DNA of 64,000 bases from Lichtheimia corymbifera B2541 (lineage: Eukaryota > Mucoromycota > Mucoromycetes > Mucorales > Lichtheimiaceae). The stretch is taken from NCBI GenBank assembly GCA_000697475.1, contig JNEU01001154.1:1-64000 (forward strand), in the 5' to 3' direction. Within the stretch, counting starts at the first letter, position 1. Every line of letters begins with the position of its first letter. The translations under genes were made by a program, and so were the position numbers. Positions 1 to 10,721 of the stretch are shown here, piece after piece. Below the pieces are notes generated by a model that saw only the letters and a program-made list of their open reading frames with translations, was not told where the DNA came from and did not search any database.

Positions 1-365
1 TGAACGAGTGATCCAAAGAAATCAGCAGTGGTATGGCCATGCGTGGATATATCAAACACGGCACTATCCGATTCGATTGAGCGAATAAAAATACGTTCCT
101 GACGTTGGCGCTTGGCAGCGTCTTTAGCCACCTTGTCTTCATAAATGACCTCTTTACGTAGACGAATATTGCGAGCATGACGAGAAAAATCTTGCCAAAA
201 AGCAATAGATTCCTGTTGAGTCGAGGACGGATTGGTGTTGTTGTTGCTGCTGTTAGGCGTTGGTTGCGAGGTATCGCTTGTAGGCGTGGTCCCAGAATGC
301 GTGGTGTTGTGTAGCATAGCGGAGAAAGCCAGTCGACCTGATTCCACTTTGGCTTGTGGTGACAT
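1..365 (-). CDS. 5' end of an unidentified gene, cut by the window edge
   Basis: An open frame of 121 codons starts at an ATG (363-365 on the + strand read backwards) and stays open to the left edge, so only the N-terminus is visible. The first half is low-complexity, with Thr, Ser and Asn runs (a stretch of four Asn around residue 43). The second half is lysine/arginine-rich and probably helical, with a KRQRQERIF-type basic segment near residue 95. Codon use looks coding and no stop interrupts it. I recognise no family. The gene lies next to the repeat block that follows, so a transposon-derived protein is possible, but nothing in the visible part shows a gag, zinc-knuckle or polymerase motif. 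No intron donor is obvious within the segment. Confidence 0.5.
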   Translation of the reverse strand, partial: MSPQAKVESGRLAFSAMLHNTTHSGTTPTSDTSQPTPNSSNNNTNPSSTQQESIAFWQDFSRHARNIRLRKEVIYEDKVAKDAAKRQRQERIFIRSIESDSAVFDISTHGHTTADFFGSLV

Positions 366-404
366 TGGGTGGATCTGAGATTGGCCACGACGATCGTGAA
401 ACTT

Positions 405-1440
405 CTACACAAGGTGCGCCTCACCCCGCCGCGCAACTTTGTTCGATTGAAGACCCCACGTTTCATTGTAGAATTTTGAGTTACGGGCATGTTTATGTTT
501 TACATATGCTGTAACCATAATGCTATATGACAAATGGTCTTTGTTGATTGTCAAGGAGGTAGACCGCGATAGAGTGGAAGATGCGCAGGGGCGTGCATGT
601 GTAACACAGCCCATTTGCATGATACTTCACAATGAACAAACACCACTTGTCATACAGCACCATGCTTTCCACATATGCAAAAACGTAAATGTGCCTGCAT
701 CTAAGATCGGGCAAGCGTGATGGTGAATCTTGATTCATAAGGTGCGCTCAACTACGACGAGCAATATTGTCCTATGAATGAACCCATGTTTCATTGTAAA
801 GTTTAGAGATAAATGCACTTTCTCGTTTTTCCATATGCTGAAAAGCATGATGCTATATGAAAGGTGGTGTTTGTTCATTGTGAAGTATAACGCAAATGAG
901 CTGTGTTACACATGCACGCCCCTGCGCATCTTCCTCTCTATCACGATATAGCTACATGACAATGAGCAAACACCACCTTTCATATAGCATCATGCTTTTC
1001 AGCATATGGAAAAACGAGAAAGTGCATTTATCTCTAAACTTTACAATGAAACATGGGTTCATTCATAGGACAATATTGCTCGTCGTAGTTGAGCGCACCT
1101 TATGAATCAAGATTCACCATCACGCTTGCCCGATCTTAGATGCAGGCACATTTACGTTTTTGCATATGTGGAAAGCATGGTGCTGTATGACAAGTGGTGT
1201 TTGTTCATTGTGAAGTATCATGCAAATGAGCTGTGTTACACAAGCACGCCCCTGCGCATCTTCCACTCGATAGAGTCCAGCTACTTTACAATGAACAAAC
1301 ACCACTTGTCATATAGCATCATGCATACAGCATATGTAAAAACATAAAGGCGCCTGTATCTCCAAATCTCCGTAATGATGTGTAGAAGCTTTATGAGGAC
1401 GATGTTGATCAGCATGCCCGAGAGCACCTCCTGGCCAAAT
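405..1440. repeat. Older imperfect palindrome enclosing the inverted repeat
   Basis: Outside the young core, symmetry continues at lower similarity. The stretch around 490-560 resembles the reverse complement of about 1280-1350 (shared ACATATGCTGTA and GCTATATGACAA). The stretch around 405-490 resembles the reverse complement of about 1350-1440 (shared GGGCATG and GTAGAA-type words). This suggests repeated inverted duplication of the same element. Limits are approximate, as they were judged by eye. Confidence 0.6.
572..1268. repeat. Near-perfect 310-bp inverted repeat with 77-nt spacer
   Basis: Positions 572-881 are the reverse complement of 959-1268. Paired positions sum to 1840 along the whole length without an indel, and I count only about three mismatches. 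The 77-nt spacer (882-958) begins with another copy of the sequence at the outer end of the right arm (around 1211-1263), so the structure is built from a repeat unit of about 330 bp. Short open frames here (a 71-residue one on the minus strand, an 81-residue one on the plus) are mirror images of each other and are not believed to be genes. Confidence 0.93.
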
Positions 1441-1990
1441 TTCGACGTCCCCACGAGCAATATCGGCGCGCACGGCCGTACACCCTATTTAATGTTAACA
1501 TCCCTTCGTTGTCTCTCCTACACACAAGGTTTTCACAATGAACTCTGGGGTCTTTATGGGAACGAAATTGCTCGGCGTGGTCGAACGAGTGTTGTGTGAA
1601 AGTTTCAGGTTCGAGGTGGGCAATCTTGGGGAACAGGAGCGCCGACCCTACTTTATCCTACTTTTGGGCTGGCCCGCATTCAAAATGTTCATAATGAAGC
1701 ATACGGTTTTTAAATGAATGGAGTTGATCAGAATGTCCCAGCGAACCTTCTTCCCAGGTTTCAAGTGCGAGATGGGGGATCCCAAGAAACTAGATACTAA
1801 ATGACTTTTTCATAAATCCGGCGCTTTCCCAATTTCCGACCCTCATAGTAAACCCCACATTATACCCTCCCTTTCGAAATTTTCAAATGAAGTGTGGGTT
1901 CTTTATTAAGACAAAGTTGTTCAGCATGCCCTAGAGCATATTATCTGAAAGTTTGAGGTTCGAGACAGGTAATCCCAATATTATGCATTG
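1370..1990 (+). repeat. Degenerate tandem repeat, units of about 155-195 bp
   Basis: Four diverged units begin near 1375, 1538, 1694 and 1887. Each starts with an AATGAA/AATGAT-like word followed by a GTGGGTTCTTTAT-type stretch. Most then have a GTTGATCAGCATGCCC-like core and later a GGTTCGAGATGGG-like word (1609-1620, 1960-1971). Related units occur inverted inside the palindrome at 405-1100. The GGTTCGAG word resembles a tRNA B box, but no A box or cloverleaf is evident. No coding capacity is seen. Confidence 0.6.
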
Positions 1991-4912
1991 ATATCAGTGT
2001 GTATGGATATCTCTGACTGCCTGGCAAATTTAATTTCCACCTCTTTCACCTCCCAACATCTTGCCTCTTCTTCCCATTCTCAACTGTTGCCCCATTCAAG
2101 TACAAATACCACCTGCGAACGATTGTTCTGCTTCACCCCATCATGTCAATCCTACAACTGCCTTGATCCTATTCTCTTTGACTGAATGGCAAGTTCCATG
2201 GCGTGTACTCCCCGCTACAGCAACACCCGCATTCCTTGACACTGCACGTTCCCTTGTACACTCTTCTGCCACAACCAATCGTAACAGCATCATCCTAGCA
2301 GTTACTATTATCAAGGTCTTTACTCCATTGTCTCGAACAGCGTTCACAGCCTTGTCACTCTAGTGCAACACACGCGCTTGCACATTTCTCTGCGCGACCA
2401 AACGTACCAGCAGTTGCTATTAGCAAAGTCTGTACTCCCAGGTCCCAAGTTACTTGCAGCAACTTGCTTTAATACATACGCATTCGAGTGAATGGGCTCC
2501 CATATCAGCTATCGAACTCACTGCAATACAAGCAATCTTCACCTGGTTGAGCTACGATGGAAGACCAAGAATGCGATAGACCAACAGCTGGATGGAATAG
2601 GGAGCATATCAGCAGCAATCACATGGCTAACTTTAACCAACATATTGGGATTTGATGGGTGGATGGAATCAAGTGCAGTGATGAGATATCCTGGAATGTT
2701 GCTTTGGTTACTTGGCGTATCATGCGCAGCAACGATCACGTGGATACGGCTGAGGATGACGATGGATTGGATAAGATTGACAAAGTGGATTATATTTTGG
2801 CGAAAGGTGCTTTACAGTCATGGAAGCTATTGGAATACTCAAGTCAATGCATGCAGCATCTGCTTTACAATCATGGATGAAGATGTTTATGGTGGCAGCA
2901 ACCAAGAATACAATGACACATTTATCCCAGTTGACTCCATGTGATTCATCCGTAGCTTATTCAATTTACAATACTGTCCCTTATCATACTTACTCGATAA
3001 ATATCCACACTACCATGTGCTATTCTTCGACTACATATTTCATTGAATTCAATACAATATTTAAGAGCATCGTACAATCAATTTATATGCGCATGATGTG
3101 AATCACTTGGTTCATTTCTGGTTTGAAAGGGGAATATAAAATGGAAGGTTGGAAAGCGAGATTGAATCGTTTACATCATCGTGTCGAGGTGCTTTTGTCC
3201 TTTTGTCATTGCAAAATTTAGAGATACAGACAGCTTTATGTTCTACCTATGCTGTAAGCGTGATGATCCAACTTACTGCTAATGGGTTGGATCGAAAGCA
3301 CTATAGGAGACAAGGAGGTGAACTGAGTGAGACGTACAATAAACGCCTTTTTCATTGTTTTGTTCATTGCATTTGCCTTTTCACTTACACAAAGACCTTT
3401 GGTGTTGGTTACTGGAAACCGAAAACTATGGTGTAGCGTTGTCAAGCCAAATCAACAAGCTAAATGGAGCAATGTCGTTTACCGTCTATACAAGCTACTA
3501 ACACGTCAATGGAGCAAGTTCTGCTGCTACATTGACCTTCTACTACATTGGCTACCAAGTTAAATTTCCCACTGGGTTGACTCTTTTTCTTTCAGTGACA
3601 ATGACTGCCATACGTAACCATATGAAAAAGTGGTGGGAGATGGGACACTCAACCAGGGATTGGATTTACGACACCACCATCATGTGTGTACATTTTTATC
3701 CAACAGTGCATATATGCTATATAGAAATAAAGCAAGGTTATTGTCGGGAATAAGAATGGCTGGATAAACGTATGGTCTTCACCGCATGTGCTGCACTTGT
3801 TCCCTGCAAACCATTTGCCGATCCATGTATATGCACATTATTCAGGCTTTTCAATACTTTTCATATGATGAAGTTTTACAGAATTTCATCCACACATGCA
3901 ACGTGATACAGACTCACGTCAGCTTGATCTGTGCTACACGATGGAGATCTAGTGCCTAATATGCTAGCAAAGGAGATGCGTCAACCCCTGACAACCCGAG
4001 CGACCTCGTATATAGTCACGCCAAGTATTGGATGACCACAGAGCAATATCAAAGAAAAAATGCTCAAGATGATATGGCGGCAACAAAAACTGACAATGAA
4101 ACATGCATGCATAGCCACATGGAAAAATGACATATCATTGGTAATCCCGGGGTAGTGCTGACTCGAAGCTCAATTTTAGGTATATAAGGCACCATCCCTC
4201 ATATTGAGACATACCATACCTGGTAAAAGGAAGTAGTCATCCATTACTTTGGTTCCTACCAATCACCACGTCACTAGCAGTGCGTTGCGTAGTTTATCAA
4301 TAATACGGTGCTTCAATGTCGTATAAATGTTGACATGATTGTCCCCAAAGCCTTTCATTAAGGTACCTCTCCATCTTCTATAAAGAGACTGCATATTCAG
4401 TAATGCGACAATTTATGGCGTACACGCTTCATTTTATTCTTGTTTTGGACAAAATGAGTTGGTATCATCAATGTTGTGCAACCTCTCAATGGTGATACAG
4501 GCTGTCATTCGTTACTTCCGCACATATTAGATGCTGATCTTGATGAGCAGCAAGATCTTTCTTTGGCATGGCAATCGACAATAAGGCCCTTGTACTCGTC
4601 AATGCCATTAGCATATGATGCCTCATTCGTAAACTAATGCTTCATCGATTTGAATTGGTATGACGATATACGATCGTAAGCCTTTCGTTCAGGAGAAAAA
4701 GAGTGGAATGTGAACTTTGTTAACGCCATGCAGATCTTAGAAGACAAATGTGAACTCATCCAGTATCGCCACATGTGAAAAGGTACCCCGCTGGTTAACG
4801 TCGACAGCGGTGTTACGGTAATATGGTTCACGACAAACGCTATAAGAATGATGGTAATCAGGAGTTTAGCACACCATCAGCTTCCCATCCTCTTTTGCAT
4901 CATCCTCAGTCA
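1991..4912. other. Gene-poor stretch, no convincing gene
   Basis: Open frames of 60-150 codons exist, for example 2492-2944 and 3149-3436, but they lack recognisable motifs, consistent splice sites and coding-like composition. A short imperfect direct repeat pairs about 2270-2345 with about 2390-2465. A TATA-like word lies near 4180 without a credible downstream gene. The last several hundred bases should contain the lipase promoter, in which I see no clear TATA box. Confidence 0.5.
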
Positions 4913-6213
4913 ATGAAAGTCCCGACAGCATCGATACTGGCAACATTAATGGCTGCTACCGCTGTTATGGCAGTACCGACGACATCCATCGAAAAACGCA
5001 ATGGTGACAGCAGTGTGCATCTAGCTTCCAATGATGATATGGCTATCCAGAAGCATTACCTGCAATTGTCATACTCAGCGTATTGCTCATCCGTCATTCC
5101 TGGTGGTGATTTAGAGAGCTGTCCCTATTGTGATGCCTTTGAAAACATCAAGTTGATCAAAACGTTCAAGACAAAGAAATACGATACTAATGCCATGGTC
5201 GTGAGAGATGACGAACGCAAGGAGGTGGTAGCTGTCTTTCGAGGAACCGACTCAATCAGAGGCTGGATAGCAGTGAGTTGGCTAATTTATACATACAAAT
5301 CTTGAGGGAGGTGGCAGCAATATTAAACCATTTGTCATAGGATTTCACTGTTCTCCCCGTGTCTTATCCTCCTGTCAAAGGCGCTTATGTCCACAAAGGT
5401 AATTCCAATGATCTTTATATGTTTTGGATCAAAGCACTAAGCATTGAGATGTGTCTTTTTATTAGGCTTTTATGCTACCTATATGGATGTCGCTGATGAG
5501 ATCACATCTGTTGTGCTGGATCAAGCCAAAAAGTACCCAGACTATAATATCGCTGTTACTGGGTAAGCACATCTCCATGGTGTACATGATATGTAATGGG
5601 AAGGATTGCATCGATCCTAACCACAACTTCATGACCCATACATAGACACTCGCTCGGTGGTGCCACGTCCATGTTAGGTGCAATGGATCTTTACCAGCGT
5701 GGTGTGCCAGCACATAAACTCAAGCTGTATACCCAAGGTGGTCCTCGTGTTGGTAACAAGGCATTCGCAGAATACGTTCTAAGCACCAAGGTCCCCGTAA
5801 CAAGGCTTATCAACAAAATGGATTGTAAGCATATGACTACTTTATGGATCCTGGTGCCAACCTGTGCTTACCATTTTTACAGCTGTTCCCCATGTACCCC
5901 ACAAATTTGCTGGCTTTAGACATCCTGGTGAAGAGTATTGGATCAAATCAAATAGCACCACACGTAGGTTTATTACCTGCTGATCGATTGTTTACATACC
6001 AGTGCTAACATGGATGAATTGAATAGGTGTGTGCGCTAATGGCTTGGAGACCCACAAGTGCTCAGATTCAGTAGAGCTTATTGCCCTTAGCTTTTACGAT
6101 CATAATGAGTGAGTGCCCGTGGATTATGTAGGGAAAATTACTGATCATTGTTGTTACTTAGCTACTTCAATTTGCATACCGAAATGCATTCTTGCCTCGG
6201 CTCCAACAACTAA
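4913..6213 (+). CDS. Secreted class 3 triacylglycerol lipase
   Basis: This encodes a fungal lipase of the Rhizomucor/Rhizopus type, an alpha/beta hydrolase that cleaves triglyceride esters outside the cell. Seven exons (4913-5272, 5341-5398, 5466-5562, 5646-5824, 5883-5963, 6027-6108, 6162-6213) join in phase to 302 residues. The start at 4913 gives a signal peptide (about 1-20) and then an EKR Kex2-like site near residue 28, so the propeptide is short compared with Rhizopus lipases. The nucleophile elbow GHSLGGA lies near residue 175. An MDSVPHVP stretch supplies the likely catalytic Asp, followed by GFRHPGEEYW, which is typical of the family. A YDHNDYF stretch near the C-terminus supplies the catalytic His. 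An in-frame ATG upstream at 4823 would place 30 residues before the signal peptide and is less likely. Family assignment is firm; substrate preference is unknown. Confidence 0.93.
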
Positions 6214-7635
6214 TGAGCTTACGTATATACGCTTGTCACATAGAAAAACAATAATATTATCCTCCACCTTCGTCCGTTTAATGTGTTTCCAAATAAATAT
6301 GGAGAGTATAGATAACCTTTCTTGTATCCTTGGGCACCATCAACACAAGAACGAGGCAAAGTGACCCTTTGTTAATTCTGCAGGTGCATATGCGTCTTGA
6401 TGTCAATGCACGATGCCATGCATTGTCCTTGCTGCAACTCTATGCATATCGCTTATCACGTCACAAAAGACACGAGTTTGACGTATAGCTAGTAGAGGAT
6501 GATATGGTCAAAAGGATATGTATATTTCCTAAAGGCATGGTGTATAGATGCATTTCACATACATATAACGATCATCTACGAATGATACGCACCCTATGCC
6601 AGCTACAGTGCAATTGCTTTTTCTCTTCAGCCAAACACAATCACATTACATACTCATTATGACCGCTGTATCTTCCCATATCTGTGCTTGTCACAAGGAT
6701 TATGGACCATATGTGTATGTAATGAGCTCACACATCAATGGTATCCTGCCTAATTTGCTAGATTGCTCCCATATTACCGCTTTTGTATGTTCTCACCTCA
6801 TGCTGGTGGCTGATGGTAATACCAGCTCTATGGTGCTAATCAGGTGAGCAACAGACCTAACAATGTGGGGATGTGCTATAGCCACATATCATTATAGAGG
6901 AAGGAGATTTTTGAGTCATATCGGAGGGAGAGATTCTTCATATGTACATCATCCACAAGGGGTCTGCCCTTCAATATCATTTGCGTAGGTAGTTGTTGTT
7001 TGATAATGAATAATAAGGATGGTGGTGTCATAGTTGGCATGAACAAAAACAAAGGATCCCAGCTTATTAGATTCAATTTTGCTTGTGATCAACAACACGA
7101 TGGATATAGTGACATTGATATTAGGTCATATTCCTGTGATCAGAGAATGTTGGCTATTGTTCATCCACATTTATGAACTCCACAGCACATTATGAGGATC
7201 CATGATTTTGTGTCATGATTAGCAGCCACATGCATGTTGTAGTAACTTGATGGAAACAAAAATATCAGCAATCACGCATAGGCAATGACAATGGATTATG
7301 AAGGTCTTGGCATCATGGATATTTATTCCATATCGATTTGACTAGCTAAGCACATCCAAGCACGTGACCATCAGGAGAGAAAAGGTTACACAGAGATGTA
7401 TTATCCAAGATGCTGAGCACAAAGGGATGATGATGGTATTGGGTTTTAACAGAAAAAGAGGAATCCGTACAAGATCTCATGACGTTTAATGCAACCTATT
7501 TTGACATGAGCGAATGGATGTGCAAGTTTGGATCCACATGGCATGTGGTCTTTGTTGTGGGATCGGCATCCTTTTCCGCTCAGCCGATCGTTCCCACACA
7601 CACACACACACACATACCACTCTATTCCGCCAGAA
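6214..7635. other. Intergenic stretch with a (CA)n microsatellite
   Basis: No supported gene is seen between the lipase and the next gene. Frames of 60-90 codons on both strands lack introns, motifs or coding bias. A CA dinucleotide run lies at about 7593-7614, close upstream of the next start codon. Confidence 0.5.
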
Positions 7636-8587
7636 ATGAACCAACGCATCGCCACCATCAACAACAAGATCGACTCTATCCTTGCAACATTGCACTGGGA
7701 TCGCCAAGATCTCAAGAACTGGTATATTCAGGTACGCTGTCCCTGTCAAATATCGAAAGAGGTGTATTCATTTGCGCATTGTCGAGCAGGAACAAAGCGA
7801 ATGCGTGTCATGTCCATACGATCGTCGCCATCGGGTGCCCCGTGATCGGCAAGAGTCTCACTTACAAAAGTGTATGGAGAAGCATCAAAAGGATGGTAGT
7901 GCAAGGAGGAAGGTTAGTGTTGTAACGTGTGGCGCGTGTGTGTGTGTGTGCATCAAATCATATCGATCCCTTATGGCTAACTTGTTTTGCTGCGCATCTA
8001 TCCACAGTTGCCAAGCAGTGCTCGCTATTTTTATGCACATGCACCTGCCGTTGTCTCGTTCCAGACTGATGCAACAGGTAAATGTCAGAGAGTATCCATT
8101 GTGTTGGGCATTTTCATTGAGGCTGAGCGACGAATGATGTAGTGGGGGATCAACAAAAGCGTAATGCACAAGGTGTTCTGGTGTATCCATTATCAGATGA
8201 TTCGTCGGTGCGCTTTGCCCGCGAACTACGCATCAAATACAATCGACCGGATCCTGGCCCCGGAAATATCCATGGTAAATACAATACATTGCCTAATATT
8301 CCACACGATATTAATATCATCATGTCAGACATGACACAGGAGGAAGGCGAGAAATCTGATACAATGACCGACGAGCAATCTTCTTCTGATCCAAGAGCTA
8401 TCAAAAGACGTCCAAAGACCTATCGTGTCAAGGTTACCAAGCAACGCACTGCCATTGAGGTAATGTAAAAAGAAGAATGGGTGGATGGAATCATTGGAAA
8501 TACTATATACAACGCGTCACTGACGCAATAACATGCTTGTAGGTTCAACGGCAACTGGTCCAAGCATACATGCAAGAACTCAAGTGA
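7636..8587 (+). CDS. CHHC zinc-finger protein, U11/U12 snRNP 48 kDa-like
   Basis: Five exons (7636-7731, 7790-7912, 8008-8077, 8143-8459, 8543-8587) join in phase to 216 residues. Residues about 38-60 form a CHHC finger, C-x5-H-x9-H-x3-C, beginning CPYDRRHRVP. This type is known from the U11-48K protein of the minor spliceosome, from the tRNA methyltransferase TRM13 and from gametocyte-specific factors. No methyltransferase domain follows, so TRM13 is unlikely. The U11-48K finger recognises the 5' splice site of U12-type introns. The C-terminal half is basic and Ser/Asp-rich without a known domain. The first intron is inferred because it joins the N-terminal helix to the finger in phase with a canonical 58-nt GT-AG intron. 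Family of the finger is good; the U11-48K identity is an inference. Confidence 0.72.
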
Positions 8588-8768
8588 TGGCTTCCATGAA
8601 TGGTTAAGACGTGTGCACGAGCATATTTACCAACGACGCCCATGTCATGCTTTGGCGGTGTATTTGCGGATACTTGTTGCCAAAAGCAATTTCTTTCCCT
8701 CTCCACATCACACATCAAGGCTTTGGTCAGCTGATGCATGTCTCGCTATTCTTGGCATTTTGAAAAGA

Positions 8769-8776
8769 TATAAAAG
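8769..8776 (+). promoter_or_regulatory. TATA box of the secreted-protein gene
   Basis: TATAAAAG lies 54 nt before the start codon, followed by a CT-rich then CAA-rich leader. This is a typical arrangement for a strongly expressed fungal gene. Confidence 0.65.
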
Positions 8777-8829
8777 CACCACATCCCATTCATCTTTTTC
8801 AACATTATCTCATTACAACAACAACAACA

Positions 8830-9657
8830 ATGAAACAACAAATCTTTGGTACCCTTGCCTTCTTCTACATTTCCGCCGCATCGGCAATGCCCTTCTTGGC
8901 TGCTCGTCAAGATACCACCGAGAACAGCTATCATGACGATGTTTCCGCACTCGTTGGCACTTGTAAGTTTTTCTTTCTCTCTCATATACACCTTGATCCA
9001 TTGGATGATGAGTTAACATGTTGAATGTAGGGTATGCTGGTGGTATGACTGAGAATGTAAAGTCGACTTTTGACAACATGACCCACGCCTACGGCTTCAC
9101 TTGCGACTGCTGGCACTTTGATTTCACCAATGATGGAGGATCGTCTCTCAAGCAAAAGGCTAGTTGCAACGTCCACAAAGAAGGCAAGCTTTTGGGACAT
9201 GCTGAAGTCGTGGGCTCTCTTGAATACAGCAGCCATGACGATGATGAATATACTTTCGATTACACTTTGGGTAAGTGGTCAAGTATGTGTTGGAGGGATT
9301 CTGTTAGGAAAACTAACATTATCACAGAGGAAGCTGCTTTCTATCCTGAAGATGGCTCTGAAAAGCAACAAGGCATTGAAGGCATCAACTACCCTGAATA
9401 CAAAGCCCACTACAAGCTTCTCGAAGACAACCAAGGCCTTTATGAATGGGTTGAATATGGTAAGTGATATCAAGTTCTTCTCACACAATAAATATACTAA
9501 CCCAATGGTGATCTCCACAATAGACAACGAGGTCTTCTCTGCTATTTACGGCAAAGATCACGCACCCGATGACAACACCTTCGATAAGCTTGTGAGCGAT
9601 CTCGATGATGATGACAACCAGCATGTCGATATTATCCGCGTGGACGACAAGTGCTAA
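8830..9657 (+). CDS. Small secreted protein of unknown function
   Basis: Four exons (8830-8962, 9031-9270, 9328-9459, 9524-9657) join in phase to 212 residues. The N-terminus is a good signal peptide (about 1-19, ending ASA) followed by an Arg residue that could mark processing. The mature part is acidic, with a DDDD run near the C-terminus and few cysteines (a CDC pair near residue 70, one near 90 and one as the last residue). Charged Tyr/Asp/Glu stretches dominate and I recognise no catalytic motif. A TATA box and a CAA-rich leader suggest high expression. It could be a cell-wall, nutrient-binding or effector-like protein; nothing in the sequence decides between these. Confidence 0.8.
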
Positions 9658-9944
9658 GCGAGGACGAAGATAAACATAATTTACATGTGATATACTGAAT
9701 GCGAAGAAATACAATTGTTGTACTACTATTATTGAAATCATGAGTGCAAAAAAAGAAGAACTATGTATCGTACAAAAGAGGCAAAGAGGGGGAATGGGAC
9801 CATATACATGAATCATCGATGAAGAATCTAGAATGAAATAGGGAACTGCATAAGAAGTATTGGGATTCTCGTCGAGAGACAGACGTGAGGAGTGATTTGC
9901 TTATAGGGTATTCGAGAACATCAATAGCAGGCTCCACCGACCAG

Positions 9945-10721
9945 TCAAGTGCTCGTGCAATACTGCCATTGTTGTATATCCATTGTATGCATATCTTGGT
10001 TACTGTAATTGTGTTGGTGCTCTCCAGGAGCAATAACTGTGGTTGCACATCTTCCATTGTCGAAGATTGAATCAAAAGGAAAATCTAAATCAAGGTCGTC
10101 GTTGATATCCCATGTGTTCTCCTGCTGCTGTTGCTGCTGCTGAGACACATGTTGTTGATATGATGGTGGTTGCTGGGCACTATTCCTGATAGGCATGTCA
10201 TGATGGTAAAAACGTTCTGGTTGCGATTCAGCAAGAGCGTAGTTATATTGTGGTGGGTGGTTATGCTGACCAGGGTATTGTTGCGAAATCGCATGTGGCA
10301 CTGGGCCTTGGGTGATATGGTGTGCGGGATGATGGTGAGGAGGATATGCATGATAGGATGAAGTTGTTACTGCAGCATCGCAGCTACCAGCACTGCTTGC
10401 ACTGCTTAAGGGCGGTGTCATTTGTTGACTTGTTAATTCCGAGATTCGGCGCAAAAGGATGGATACATGCTCCCTGAGATGTTTGTTTTCAAAACGCAAG
10501 TGCTCTATTTCTTCAGGCCATGTAGCCATTTCCTTGACACGTTTTTCGAGGTCCTTGATATATCGTTCACGACGTTGTCGAAATGCACGTTGAGCAGCTC
10601 TATTTTGTGCTGCACGTTTAGATGCGATAACCGTCCTTGAGGTGGATGACGACAATGAAAAATCCTCGTTTTCATCCATACTACTACACGTAGCGCTTGC
10701 TGTTGTATTGGTAATATTCAT
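9945..10721 (-). CDS. AP-1-like (Yap/Pap1-type) bZIP transcription factor
   Basis: A single open exon encodes a basic leucine zipper factor of about 258 residues from the ATG at 10721. The basic region carries the fungal AP-1 signature NRAAQRAFRQRRERY, followed by a heptad zipper (LEKRVKEM, then Leu at regular spacing for about 50 residues). The C-terminal half is Gln/His/Pro-rich with a run of Gln around residue 200, typical of an activation domain. The reading frame is open upstream to about 10800, where a possible acceptor (ATATAG) with a branch-like CTAAC lies. An additional 5' exon is therefore possible and the true start is uncertain. The cysteine-rich domains of redox-sensing Yap1 are not visible, so a role in oxidative stress cannot be claimed. 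Confidence 0.85.
   Translation of the reverse strand: MNITNTTASATCSSMDENEDFSLSSSTSRTVIASKRAAQNRAAQRAFRQRRERYIKDLEKRVKEMATWPEEIEHLRFENKHLREHVSILLRRISELTSQQMTPPLSSASSAGSCDAAVTTSSYHAYPPHHHPAHHITQGPVPHAISQQYPGQHNHPPQYNYALAESQPERFYHHDMPIRNSAQQPPSYQQHVSQQQQQQQENTWDINDDLDLDFPFDSIFDNGRCATTVIAPGEHQHNYSNQDMHTMDIQQWQYCTST

Noticed and set aside
523..738. Mirror-image frames in the palindrome (523-738 minus, 1102-1347 plus)
   Set aside because: They share most residues only because the DNA is an inverted repeat. No motif, promoter or splice evidence supports them.
1609..1971. tRNA or other Pol III gene suggested by GGTTCGAG words
   Set aside because: No A box at the right distance and no cloverleaf can be drawn, so it is treated only as part of a repeat.
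2492..2944. 150-codon plus-strand frame
   Set aside because: It is Trp/Met-rich with no domain and no coding-like structure, is overlapped by frames of similar quality, and lies in a gene-poor tract.
4176..4190. TATA-like word as the lipase promoter
   Set aside because: It lies more than 700 bp before the lipase start with no linking exon, so the relation is unlikely.
7721..7731. 10-nt GTATATTCAG as a micro-intron in the U11-48K-like gene
   Set aside because: A canonical 58-nt GT-AG intron starting at 7732 keeps the frame and explains the shift.
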